This document shows positions 22,494-34,399 of a stretch of 64,000 nucleotides of DNA, piece by piece. Location: positions 6,252,951-6,316,950 of the forward strand of contig NC_049981.1 in the NCBI RefSeq assembly GCF_000003815.2, written 5' to 3'. The position numbers and the translations under genes are program-made. This DNA comes from Branchiostoma floridae (taxonomy: Eukaryota > Chordata > Leptocardii > Amphioxiformes > Branchiostomatidae). Position 1 is the stretch's first letter. Each line of letters opens with the position of its first letter. The notes beneath the pieces are model-generated. The model was not told where the DNA came from. It saw nothing but the letters and a program-made list of their open reading frames with translations, and did not search any database.

Positions 22494-24041
22494 TTTAAAG
22501 GACAGCATCAGAAAATTTTCAATTCTTTATTTTCCAGTAGTTTACTCATTAAAAAGTTGATGTACGTCAATTTTTACATTGATCCGCCTAATATGACCCT
22601 GTAGACACGTTTGAACTTCGCGCTCTCCTCCTCTCCCCGCCGCGCTGGCCGATGACGTAATGGCCTCGTTCTGATCGTCTGAGATTGTATGACGTCACGG
22701 ATCCGAAACTTCTAGCCAGCCATTTTGCTCGGTGAACCTCGGTCCTCTCAGCGGTAAATAATCACCCCGCCATTCTGGAGTTCAGTTTGTTGTCATTGAA
22801 AATTACTTTCGTGGACCTGTAAGTCGCATTGTGAGCTGTCTACGAAGCCATAGTCCCCGGGAGACTGAACATGAATAAGCTTGCCTGCGTGTGAACCGCG
22901 CGGCGACGGAACGAAATCAAAACAATGGTGGTGGGGGAGGTTCACGCACCGTGCCATTCTGGACTATTACAAGAGCGAGTTCGGGTCAGTTCTTACCTTC
23001 TCCTTTCCGGACAGCACAGCGATAATTACACGTAAGCTTCCACGAATTTTGGTTGAATTCACAATTGTCCAACTGGCAGGGACATAAAAAAAATCATTCT
23101 CTGACAACATACCCTTGATCGCTACATATCGAACGATCCCCCTTCCGCGCCGAAACATACATACAGCATTGTTGTTTTTACATACCACACACGCCGGCAT
23201 TGTGAATGGCGCGAAATGTCGGCTTCGTTTCAGAGTCCGTGATTTGTTTTGAATGAACCCCCAGCAATCTCCGCCAAAGCTACATGATTGAAAAACCGAC
23301 CAGTCCAGATAATTTACCCGAGAAACAGAAAATAAAGTGAGAGGCGAGGCGTAACTCGCACGATCTGTACAAGTTGTGGTGCTATCTGTTTCGGCGCGAA
23401 AAGGGGGTTGTTCGCTATGTAGCGATCAAGGGTATGTTGTCAGTAGAACAAACGAGGTCTACAACTGTGAATTCAACCAAAATTCGTGGAAGCTTACGTG
23501 TAATTATCACTGTGCTGTTCGGAAAGGAGAAGGTAAGAACTGACCCGAACTCGCTCTTGTAATAGTCCAGAATGGCACGGTGCGTGAACCTCCCCAAAAA
23601 CCATTGTTTTGATTTCGTCCCGTCGCCGCGCGGTTCACCCGCTGCAGACAAGCTAATTCATGTTCAGTCTCCCGGGGACTATGGCTTCGTGTGATCGTAG
23701 ACAGCTCACCACGCGACTTACAGGTCCACGAAGTTAATTGTCAACAACAACGGACTGGCTTCCAGAATGGCGGTGTGATTTCCCGCCGAAGGGACCGAGG
23801 TTCACCGAGCAAAATGGCCAGAAGTTTCAATTCTAATTTGTGACGTCAGCGCGCAGGCAATCAGAACGAGGCCATTACGTCATCGGCCAGCGCGGCGGGG
23901 AGAGGAGGAGAGCGCGAAGTTCAAACGTGTCTACAGGGTCATATTGGGCGGCTTAATGTAAAAATTGACGTAAATCAACTTTTTAATGAGTAAACTGCTG
24001 GAAAATAATGAATTGAAGATTTTCTGATGCTTTCCTTTAAA
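22494..24041. mobile_element. 1.55-kb foldback element with ~660-bp inverted arms
   Basis: The left arm (22494 to about 23157) and right arm (about 23389-24041) are inverted copies, roughly 90% alike by eye, around a ~230-bp spacer. Matching points include 'tttactcattaaaaagttga', 'gccgatgacgtaatggcc' and 'agactgaacatgaat' with their complements. The outer ends are TTTAAAGG/CCTTTAAA; TTTAAA may be the target duplication. Arms are CpG-rich and carry CRE-like TGACGTAA. Each arm holds one version of a short frame containing VRYVAIKGML, NSTKIRGSLRVII and GKEK followed by a donor-like GTAAGA (minus strand in the left arm, plus strand in the right). No transposase recognised. Confidence 0.8.
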
Positions 24042-25239
24042 CACATGTACACACACGTGCACCTCACAGCTAAACAGGTCACATATTTCTGATGCCAAAT
24101 TCTTTATCAGATGAACCATTCAAAGTCTGCTCTAGTTTCCTGACCGGCATTGACTCACACACAGACGTATTTTGAAAACAACGCTTTCTCCACTTCCGCG
24201 GTTATTCAAAGACCGCAGGTCGTTAATCTTGGTACTTGGTTCGGCACAAATCCCCAGGATTTTGTACTTTGTTGCCGTAATTTGTTCAAATTGCCAGCAA
24301 ATTTTAGGGACAAAAGTATAGCCCAAATTGGTGGGGCCCAAATGTTGGTAGATTGGGCGTGGTCACAAGTCAAAAGGACTTCTCTTATCAAGGAACGTGT
24401 GTTCGTTTCTGCACGTATACATGCACTAGTACCTGTTTATTGTATGTATGCCCATATTTGTGAAGTATGACTTTCATTTAGTGTTTGCTGGTTGTGAATA
24501 CTAGTGATATTATTACCATTGTCGATTTCCATAAGTCATAATATACATGGTAAAACCTGCATGAAGAAGACATAGTGTACATCAAAGAAATGTTGTTGTA
24601 AAGAAGTTCATCATGTCATTTTTGCAATTGCAATGTACATGTATATTCATCTTTTGTTGCCATTGAAGTATAGCCACGTTTTACTACAATCAAAGAACCC
24701 ACATGAGCATATACAGTAGAATTTGATCCGCCAATGATTCATAGCACTTCCTGGATATTTTTGTCCGCAAAATTACCGATCTTTCATTACTTGCAATTTC
24801 AGTTTTAGTCTACAGATAACATGTTTCAGGTAGGTACTTTGTTCCTTGGCGTATACAACATGTTATTGTTAACTAGAAGGCAGGAAGTGTCAAAATTAAA
24901 TAACCAAAATGTCAGAACCAATTTTCCAAAGGTCACAAGTAACAAAGACATTGCTCATTTTCCTCTAATGGGGTAAGATTACAGACCATGGTCTGGTTTG
25001 ATTTAGGCCCATGTCTGTAAAGTGTCTGGGTATCAATGTGTAGTTGGGGAAAATACAAGGCTAGCCTTCTGACTCTGAGTCACCATTGATGTACACTGGG
25101 TGCCAGACTCTGTCCAGGGTTCTCACAGACCATGCAGCTCCTTGGCTATAATGCCAACGCATGTACCCAAGAAAATTTGAACCCATCTTCTTTACTGGCC
25201 CAAGTCCTACTTAGCAATCGCCTTTTTGTGACAGCCTAC
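24042..25239. other. Non-coding stretch next to the foldback element
   Basis: Short frames at 24150-24470 show no recognisable family and may be element debris. Nothing else supported. Confidence 0.4.
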
Positions 25240-26737
25240 ACATGTACTCTCATGTCCCTAATAAACGTACCGGGACGTTTATTTTTTTCCCAGGAAAATT
25301 CCACCCGGTACGTTCTTATTTGGGACGGTACGTTTATTATTTTTTTTGAAAATTGGGGCTTTGCTAACCAGGGACAACCGCATAATAAAAAGTTTGGGGT
25401 TTTCTGTCCATATGTCCGCGGTATTTTTGCTCAAAATTGACACTATAATTTTTCGGCCGAAGCAGCTCGGATTTCCCCTCCACTGTGACCCAAACATCCT
25501 AGCGATTATGTAAAATATCGGTCGATTTCGCTATGAATGTACAAAGTAAATGTTATTATTGGGAAAATAAGCCACCACACTGACGTTTTGAAGCACAATT
25601 TTTTATATAAACAACTTTTACAGTCTCTATTTACATCGTAAATGAACACACTGATCACATAAATTATTTTAGCATGTACAGTATATTTCCGACCATGTGG
25701 TTCCATGCGCTATCGGCAGCGACAACGGGGCGGACGAATAATTCCTTCACATAAGAAACAACAATTAGAACCTTCTTTCCCTTGTAATGTGAGTTTTGGG
25801 GCCGCAAATTCTCCAAAAACAGCAGAAATCCGTCAGTAAAAACAGCTTTAAACTTGAAGAAAAAGACCGAAACTGATCCAACATGGCTGCCAGGAATAAC
25901 ACGCACTGACAGTAAAGCTAGCACCCTGTTGGGAGCCAGATTCGAATCACTAAAATGAGGCCGTAAACGGGTGAAAATGATTTTATTTCGGTGTAATGAT
26001 GGGCTCAAAATGTCATATATATTTTCAGAGTATTGAATTTCAGAAATAATCATAAAATTTTCTAATTTTAGCGGTTTTCTAGTGTCAAAATATAATCTGT
26101 AACATATTTAGTATTTGGGCCTGAATGCTGGGCTACTTCACAGACGAGCTCTCACAAAAACTTTGTGAACAGTTTGTGTCCATTTTGGGAGTGTTGATGT
26201 GTGTTTTAATTGGTGGTTAAATGTCTAAAACATATATGGTTGAGTACTTGGAGCTATATTTATAATGATTTTATTGATATGCCAGTAATTTTAAGTAATG
26301 TACAAAAAATATTTATTGATTACTTGCTTCAATTTCTGAGTAGAAAATTCATGTATCATGTAAATTTTCACTTGTTGAATTTGAAAGCACTGTTGGCCCC
26401 CGGTTAGGAGTATGTATATACATGTATACCTTTCATTAGAAAATGGAGAAAATATTATAATTTGAACAAGATATCTATAGTTATTCAATATTCATTATTC
26501 ATACAGCTATATTTAACTGATTTGGTGATCAGGTATAAGTAAATGAAAATAACCTACCTGCTTATTATCTTCTTTCCCTTGAACAGAAGTAGCATGGACA
26601 CAGTCTACATGTCAATTTGGTCATTTTCCGGGGGGTATGTTTATTCCGGGGGGTATGTTTATTAGATTTTGAAGATTTGTCCGGGGGGTATGTTTATTCC
26701 GGAAGGTATGTTTATTAGGGACATGAGAGTACATGTA
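25240..26737. mobile_element. 1.5-kb TIR element with subterminal repeats
   Basis: ACATGTACTCTCATGTCC then CTAATAAACGTACC at the left is mirrored at the right by GGTATGTTTATTAGGGACAT then GAGAGTACATGT. Just inside both ends the motif (A/G)TAAAC(G/A)TACC recurs: about three copies on the left (25261-25345) and four on the right (26627-26717, as CCGGGGGGTATGTTTATT). Clustered subterminal repeats are typical transposase-binding arrays. Interior frames are short with no transposase similarity, so it is probably non-autonomous. Confidence 0.75.
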
Positions 26738-26766
26738 TCTTTCCAATTCCAGCCATTGCAGTGAAG

Positions 26767-26976
26767 TACTGTAAATGCATTTAAGTTGGCGGGGATTTAA
26801 TTTCCCGAAAGCATAAAAAGGACTGTTAGCAGTAGTTTTAAGTTTGCGGTAGCACCATGCACTGTAGTCTCTTACCGCCATGGAAAAATGTTTGCGGTGG
26901 TTTTAAGTTCTTGGTGAATTGGCAACGTGAAAACCATGATCATAAAACCACAGCGAAAATTTCTGCATTTACAGTA
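26767..26976. mobile_element. MITE, TACTGTAAATGC family
   Basis: TACTGTAAATGCATTTAAG at the left, TTTCTGCATTTACAGTA at the right, and the full 'gtagcaccatgcactgtagt' core. Nearly full length. It lies 30 bp right of the 25240-26737 element. Confidence 0.9.
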
Positions 26977-28778
26977 ATTGAAAACAATCCTGTAAAACTT
27001 CAGCTTCCCCTAAAATGAAATTGGCAGGTGGATTAAACACTCACTCACTGCACTGCAGTGATCCCTGGGAGTAGGAGCTGCCATTGGTATGGTTTCCAGG
27101 CTATGGTAGGCCTTCGTGGGCCCTGGGTACAGTCTGGCTTCCAGGCTACTGTTGCCAATGTAATGTAATCCATGTAACACTCTACCTAACAGAAGACTTG
27201 CTGATGGTTATCTGGCTACTTGTCTGGGTCAATGGAAACTCCTAACCTACATTTTACACATTCAAGTGGAGATGCCTCCATGGTTTACATGTGGTTTTTA
27301 CTTCAGCAGGAATTAGACTGTTCATGGAATAGCTACATGTACCACAGCTGTGTTATATCAGTCAACATAGGATAAATTCTGTCCACATTGGGGAGGAAAA
27401 GGAATTGGGAAGGTCCTTGTTCCCTTGCACATGGGAAATATGGCATGTTTCTGGAATGCTACATGTACATGTATGTAGAAGAATTATAGAAAAAAAATAA
27501 TGTAGCATGATACACATTACTATATTTATTACGTAGTACTAAGAAAAAAGAGTTTCAAATTATATTAGTCATAAGACTTAAAAAGATGCACCATGGCAAA
27601 GTTATAAGTTCTGATTGATAAACAAATTTTAAAGTAAGACTCAGTTTAGATACATTTTTGTAACTTCATCAAGCAAGTAATCATCTTCATCAAGTTGCAA
27701 CAGAATACAATAACAAGCTGAAAATGAAATTTAAGAAAAGTATTTTAATTCTAGATAAATATCCTTTTTACTAAATTTCAGAAACACCTACATGTATAAA
27801 CACAAATCAAACCAACAAAGTTCCAGTACTATCTAGTACATGTATGACTCAGGCTATACCAATAAACAAGTCCACTAGATGCTTCCTGGACTTTTCTCTG
27901 GACAGATCCAGCTTTCTATGATAACCAGATGTTGTGTCAGTCACAACAACATGTTCTACTGGACACAACATGTGTTCTCATAAAACTCTAATGAGATGTC
28001 TTGTTCTTTCCTAATACTATATAATAGGTTAGTGTTGGTACCTTTCCAACAGGGATGTCTACATGTGTTCTTAAACAGGCATTACCAATTTCGTTTCTTG
28101 GTTTCTTGAATTTTAGTGAAAAGATATTTAAGTAAAGTTAATGACAAGGAATGCCACTTAGGATGCCCAAAAATTGACCTTGACCTTTGTCGTCCCCAAA
28201 ACTACACAAATATCATTTTAGTGCATTATTATAATTCATCCTTAGCTGAAGCTTTCATTAGAATATTTGTGGCTGTCATCCTCGTGGTTTCACCCCCATG
28301 TTTGTCAGTGGTTTCTCCCTCTCCACAGACAATTAACAGTGTACGGTAAACATTTGTTTTTTGGGTTGAGTAAACTCATGATCACGCTATACAGACAACA
28401 TCACAGGAAACGGTAGGTGTGGGTTTTATATGTGTCAGGAGAAAGAAAAATGAGATATGGTTTAGGAAAAATGAAACAAATTACTTGTCAAGAGTCAATA
28501 TTTTCTTTAGACTATTTTCAGTTGTGAAAGTTAGGAACAGTGGACAAAGTGATAGTAACATCATAATGGCACCTGTGTTCTAACGTATCTAAGCATTATT
28601 GGGATGTAGATATATTTTTTAAGATTTGTGATTTCATTTATTCATTTGTTTATTTATTTGTTCAGTCATTGTTTCAATGGAGTTTCTACTGTATTTTGAA
28701 ATCAACATTCCCGGAACTCTCGAACTGCTATCTGAAACATACTTACATGTAGCACCAGTACTGTTTGGGTGGGTTATA
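26977..28778. other. Non-coding stretch, no gene recognised
   Basis: AT-rich; only chance frames. A 77-codon frame at 28116-28349 has no recognisable domain. Confidence 0.4.
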
Positions 28779-28990
28779 TACTGTAAATGTATTTAAGTTC
28801 GCGGGGATTTAATTTTGCAGTAGCAGGAAAAAGGACTTTTCGCAGTGGTTTTAAGTTCGCGGTAGCACCATGCACTGCAGTCTCTTACTGTTATGGAAAA
28901 ATGTTCGCGGTGGTTTCAAGTTCGCGGTGAAGCAGCCACCGCGAAAACCGCGAACATTAAACCACCGCAAAAGTTTCTGCATTTACAGTA
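28779..28990. mobile_element. Best-preserved MITE of the TACTGTAAATGC family
   Basis: TACTGTAAATGTATTTAAG at the left and CTGCATTTACAGTA at the right. Most of the 212 bp folds back on itself through 'tcgcggtggtttcaagttcg' against 'ccgcgaacattaaaccaccg'. No coding content. Confidence 0.9.
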
Positions 28991-30797
28991 TTATGTTACA
29001 TGTAGGTCATTAAGGGTGTGGTGGCTAAAGTTTCATTGCAGATTAGTGTGAGTGTTTTTGTCTGAGTCACAGTTCCCCTAATGGTTTACTGGTATATAAC
29101 TTGTAAACTGCCTTTAGTTTAGGTGTATCACACCAGTTTTGTACAGTACAACTACAAGCTGCAAAAGTCTGGACAATAAGTGAAAGACATGTCTTGACTA
29201 GCTAGCTCTGACTCGCACCTTACTGGCAGTACATTGTATATATACATGTACATGTATATAGCATCTACGTGTAAACTCACTTAAAAAACTTTCAAGATCA
29301 TAATGTTATTTACCTCGATGAAGATTAGACATCCAGGTAATAAGATACGGCAAAAGGCAGTTACTCAAGCAACTGGATATGATTTTGGATCCATTGGCCT
29401 TTAGACGTACATTACAAACATGTATGTTCTATGCATTGTAGCTCTTACCTTTGTCAGTAACCCTAGACACTACTGCCTGATCTACAACATAGAACACCTT
29501 GAATTTATTTATTTTTGATTATATATTCCTGCGGATCAAAATTAAAGGAGGCCGCAGTTCGACGTTAAGATGGCAGGACTCTTACTAGGAGCCAAAATTT
29601 TTGCTGTGTCACACTCATCGTAGGCTTACACTCTCAGAATCCTGTCGACACTTGTTTTGGGTAGAACTAGAAACATCCCATTCGTCCCTTGTGAGAGTGG
29701 TACATCTAAGTACAGTGCTAGTATCAGTACCCAGTATGTAATGTACAGTGTGGGTGTGCAGATAGGGCACAACATGCGTCACTACCAGCACCAAAATAGC
29801 AGCGAAACATCCACACTTGTAAGGATAGGAGATAACATGTTGATGTCACAGGTATGGCTCCCTCCTAATGTTTCACTGTACATTACATGGCCTTGGTTGT
29901 GTTTAGATACATTTGGTAATATTTTTCTTGTGGCACATGTAACCACTCATGTCAATAGTTTCTTAGCACCTTTCTAACTCTTCGGTTGACACAACCAGTT
30001 TTTGAATACACAAACTTATAAATTCCACATTTGAACTGAAGAGAAGATATGTGAGTGCCCGTTCTAATATCAGCATATATACTGATATAGCCATTGCGTA
30101 GGATACATATCTGTATAATGTTGTACCATACTATAGTTGCGATGCATAGACACGTACAGATGCATTTATATGCATATATTACAACTTGAACTTGGTGTCA
30201 TATATATTTTGTGTTATATATTAGTGTTGTAAATCATATAATATAGTTTGAGATTGATATCTGCTAATGAATTCCAGAGCTACACGTGTACGAAATGTAC
30301 ATGTAACACTGAGAAACATAAAACTTGAACTTTGGTTAACTGCAAAGTGTGCTACCATGACTGAATAAGGATTTTGTACTCAGATTGCCAGAGCTACAAA
30401 ATGTGCTTTGAAGTTTTTGTACATGTAACATTGAGAAACCGTAAGTTGTATTTTGGTTACCTAGAATAAACTGAGTGTGCTAGTATACCATGACTGAAAA
30501 AGGATTTTGTACTCATATTGCCAAAGCTACAGATATACATGTACATGTAACACTGAGAAGTTGAACTTTGTTTGATTACCTAGTAGGCTAGAGTGTGCTA
30601 CCTTGACTCTAAAAGGATTTCGTACCCAGAATGCACACACGGTTTCTCGGTATATGTCAGGACCGTACCACGCGCCGTATGACTGACAACTTCAGTATTT
30701 GTTTGCTGAGTGGCAAGGTTACCAGACAATCTGTAAACTACCCCAGGGTTTCCCACTATGGGTGCCCCCTGGTCAATGGAAGACCAGACCATCTGTA
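28991..30797. other. Non-coding stretch with dispersed short repeats
   Basis: Three diverged copies of a ~110-bp unit ('acatgtaacactgagaaaca', 'ccatgactgaataaggattt') at about 30296, 30420 and 30537. No gene recognised. Confidence 0.45.
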
Positions 30798-31173
30798 GAT
30801 TAAGGCCTAGAAAAAAAAATGTTGTGTTTCCTGTTTTTGTCCTGAAAAAATTTGGGTTGGTAAGTAGGTTTTTTTTTTTTTCTTGTTTTAGGCTGGCCAA
30901 AACTCTAGTGTGATATATTAAAGTTACAGTTGAACAAAGTAAACTGAAATGCATGAGGACACTTTCAATGTAAACTTTAATTTTGTTTATGTATAAAAAA
31001 AAAATTATCCTTCATTAGATAGGACAAGCAGTGTTTTTACTTCAATAGAAAGTAGGCTAAATAAAATTCTAACTGGAAGCTATGTGACTCAAAAAAAATC
31101 TAGGGTCAGCAGGTTTTTCTAGGGTAGGTACTAAGGTAGGGAAACAGAAAAGACATTAGTTAGGCCTAAATCA
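30798..31173. mobile_element. Putative ~375-bp TIR element
   Basis: 'gattaaggcctag.aaaaaaaaatg..tgtttcctgtttt' at the left is roughly complementary to 'gggaaacagaaaagacatta' plus 'gttaggcctaaatc' at the right. Imperfect TIRs and no coding content. Confidence 0.45.
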
Positions 31174-31679
31174 ATTTTTTTTCATGGACTTGATTTTGCT
31201 GTTAGAAAAGAAAAAAGATATCTACATGTATGTTAGTAGGTTTTAGGAACTTGGTTTTTTGAAACTTGAACACGGTTAGCAAAAATTAGAAGAAGGACTG
31301 TCTAAACTTTTGTCGTTGAACGTCATCTCTGACTAAATCTTTTTTTCCATCCTATCCACATGATGATTTGTGCCTTAAATTCTTCTGTTGTTCTATTCGA
31401 GAATAATGCGCCAGTGCTTTTGAACTTTCATCAGTACGTGCGCACATATCCAACCCCAAGTATGGATTCTTTAGCAATCATTCAGGAACAGGCACACACT
31501 ATAGCCCTACCCCAAAACATAAACTTCTGTTTATGGTAATTAGATGTAGACATGACCAAACATTTGTCACTCTTGCATCATCTTTGTCCTTGGCCTTGCC
31601 CTACAATGTACCTATCCAATCCACATAATGCAGTGTACAGTGGAGTTATGTTCTGCATTCTTCCGTTGTTCCATAGTAG

Positions 31680-32010
31680 AACAATGCCCCAATGTTGTTG
31701 AACTCAAAGCACCTTTGTGACGTCGAAAACCCTGGGCGTTGTACGAAAACAAAGCTCACCGACCCCCTCCTACCAAATCAACACAATACATCGTACGACA
31801 TAATGTCGGGCGATAAGGGGACAGGATTTTCTTTATTTTCTCCCGCGACCGTGCAAACGTCATAAACGGTAACCACCTAAACAAAGCTGGGGTGATGGCT
31901 TCATAACAAACTCCGACGGATAAACGAGTAAATAAACTGGGGGTATGAGACGGGGAAACATTAGGGCTATTCATGTTGGGGATTTGGCACCTGTGAGGGG
32001 AGGTTGTGGT
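31680..32010. promoter_or_regulatory. CpG-enriched segment, candidate promoter
   Basis: Locally more GC- and CpG-rich than its AT-rich surroundings, with a CRE-like TGACGTCG (31720) and a possible exon end 'ggcacct|gtgagg'. It lies 6 kb upstream of the CDC42SE coding start, on a gene that must have at least one upstream 5'UTR exon. Weak; could also be element-derived. Confidence 0.2.
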
Positions 32011-32961
32011 CGGTTGATTATTCTTTGTTCAAACCTAACAAAGATGTAAGAAACAAAGTCTGGATGTGATAATACATGTGCACACTTGGCAGACACCTGT
32101 TGGTATATCACATTCAAGTTCAAGCAGATTGATTATAGTGGCATTATTTTGTCCATCTTTTGTGGCCTTTTTTCATCTTTATCTCTCTTATAGAATTTAA
32201 ACAAAAAAGCTGCAAAATTCCAATAAAATAAACCCTGATTGATTTACTACTAGTATATCTGCATAGAGATATATAAGGCTGTTAGTTTTCTGGATGACAG
32301 TTTGTGGCAGATTTGTTTTTCTTTGTTGTTGAAATTATGATTTTGATATTTTCATGGGTGACTTCAGAAGATTATGTTTCAGGTCTTTTGTCAACTATGA
32401 GCTGAATTAATGAGCTTATTCCGTCATTAAGTAATTCAAAGTTACGGAACGGAATTATGGTTTATGCTAATCTAGATTTCTTGCATTTTTATCCAGTCAT
32501 CTTTTCCCCCACTTTCTGGCATTAGATTTTTGGCACTAAGCAGATTGATGATATACATAAATATGACTTGTCTTGGCCTTGGCCCCATGCCTGTAGAACT
32601 GGTGTTTTGTCAACCTTGAAGTTTATTCCCATTGATCTATGTGGGAACAACGGCTGGTTATAGGGCCAATATATTGATCTTTGTGTGAGTCAGTCAGAGG
32701 CAAGTCAATAATTATAGTACTTGTACATCTCTGCGCAATATATGCCCACCCACAACCTACAATTTACTGGCAAAACTGACATCACTGGTAAAACTGATGA
32801 ATGGAAACATTTTCATTTCGTGAGCCCAAAATTATAGTGGATGCTGTGTTAGAAAACACAACTTGCAGCAGCAGATAGTTCGACAAGTTTTCAAAGAGTA
32901 AGACATTGCTGATTGTTCGGCAACTTGCAGGTGGGTCATTCAATCTCAAACCATTGTTGTG

Positions 32962-33155
32962 AACTGTAAATGTTTCATGTATATTCGTGGTAGCACAAAT
33001 TTATTGGGTTTGTGGTAGTATTATTTTTATAGTTATGTAATGCTTAAAAAGATATTCAAGATGGTTCAAAATTTGAGTTTGTGTCTTTCCAGTGAAGCTG
33101 TAATTGTGAAAATTTCAAACATAAAACAATTGCGATTCTTTCTGCATTTACAGTA
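32962..33155. mobile_element. MITE, TACTGTAAATGC family (diverged)
   Basis: AACTGTAAATG at the left, TCTGCATTTACAGTA at the right, with 'ttcgtggtagcacaaattta' inside. Confidence 0.65.
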
Positions 33156-33460
33156 GTCTTGTAGTCTTTTGAAACATCATGACATTGTACATATTCATAT
33201 ACTTGTAACATGTACATGACATTGTCCATGTGAGTTTTTTTTTCAAGCTGTATTACAACATCTGTTAGAAGTATTATATTACTGTATATCTTTATATTGA
33301 TTTTTCTGTGGCTGTCAGTTAACATTGATTAATGTTATAGTAGTGGGCTGGTCAGAGAAACTGGGAGGAACTCACCTAAACATTAACCATGTATTGGTTC
33401 CCCTATAGTCACCTCACTATTGTTATCAATATATAAAATACGTAGGGTAATGGCATGACT

Positions 33461-33572
33461 AAAACACCAGACAATGTCTATCAATGTGAACACCAATGTA
33501 GACATGGCTGAGAAACCAGACAATGCTTATCAATGTGTACACCAAGGTACGTAGGCATGACAGGAAAACAAA
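33461..33572. repeat. Short tandem duplication, about 57 bp
   Basis: 'ccagacaatgtctatcaatg' then 'aacaccaatgtagacatg' repeats as 'ccagacaatgcttatcaatg' then 'acaccaaggtacgtaggcat'. Confidence 0.65.
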
Positions 33573-34399
33573 CATGCTGCAACGCTGTGCACTGGGGGTC
33601 ATGACCAAGGTATATAAACATATGAGTATGGGCAGGGCAAAACATTTCAGTGTGGATCGGGAAACTGTGTGTACCAGTACAGGTGTTGGAGGTGGATGTG
33701 CTTTGTTTTTGTGGTAAGACATTGTCTTCATAATCGTATATTTGTTTGTCGTTGAGTTTGATTTCTGTTATGATTTGTTGGCGAAATAGAATTTTATTTC
33801 TTTTAATCTTATTTTATGACCCACTACCCTAATCTTTAACAATCTTTTGTAACCATTTCCAAATGACATTTTTTGTAGGTTGTAGGTCTTGCTTTTGAGA
33901 CAACATGTATTTCTTCTGTATGATGTATATGTTCTTCAAGGCCTTTCATTTCAAAAGTGTATTATATTTTCTTCAAAACTCTATTGGTAATCATATTTTA
34001 GATATTTGACATAGACTTTATCTCAGAAGTTAGATACCGTTAACTCCAAGTGGAATACATTTGTACATGTACATGTGTACTGGACAACAACAAGAAGCTT
34101 CAATCATCTTACTTACATGATGTACAAAATGTAGGTGTGCAACCATGGCTAAGAAACTATTCTGATGTCTGAACGTGACCAACACTAACTTATAGTCTAT
34201 TTGTACAGTGCCGGGACGTTGCACTTAAGTTAGGAAGCTTTATAGAACAGCTGGTGCATGTCATGACTTTTGTACTTGTTCCCAGAAAAGCAGTCATGTA
34301 GAAAAATGGGATAGGCTAAACTTTTTACTTTAACGTTGGGCCATTTCAAATTATTTTCCTGGGTGTCATGTTGAAGTTAGGTTTTACAATATACAAAAA

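Noticed and set aside
28116-28349. 77-codon plus-strand frame
   Set aside because: No recognisable domain, no splice support, and low-complexity hydrophobic end. Chance frame in AT-rich sequence.
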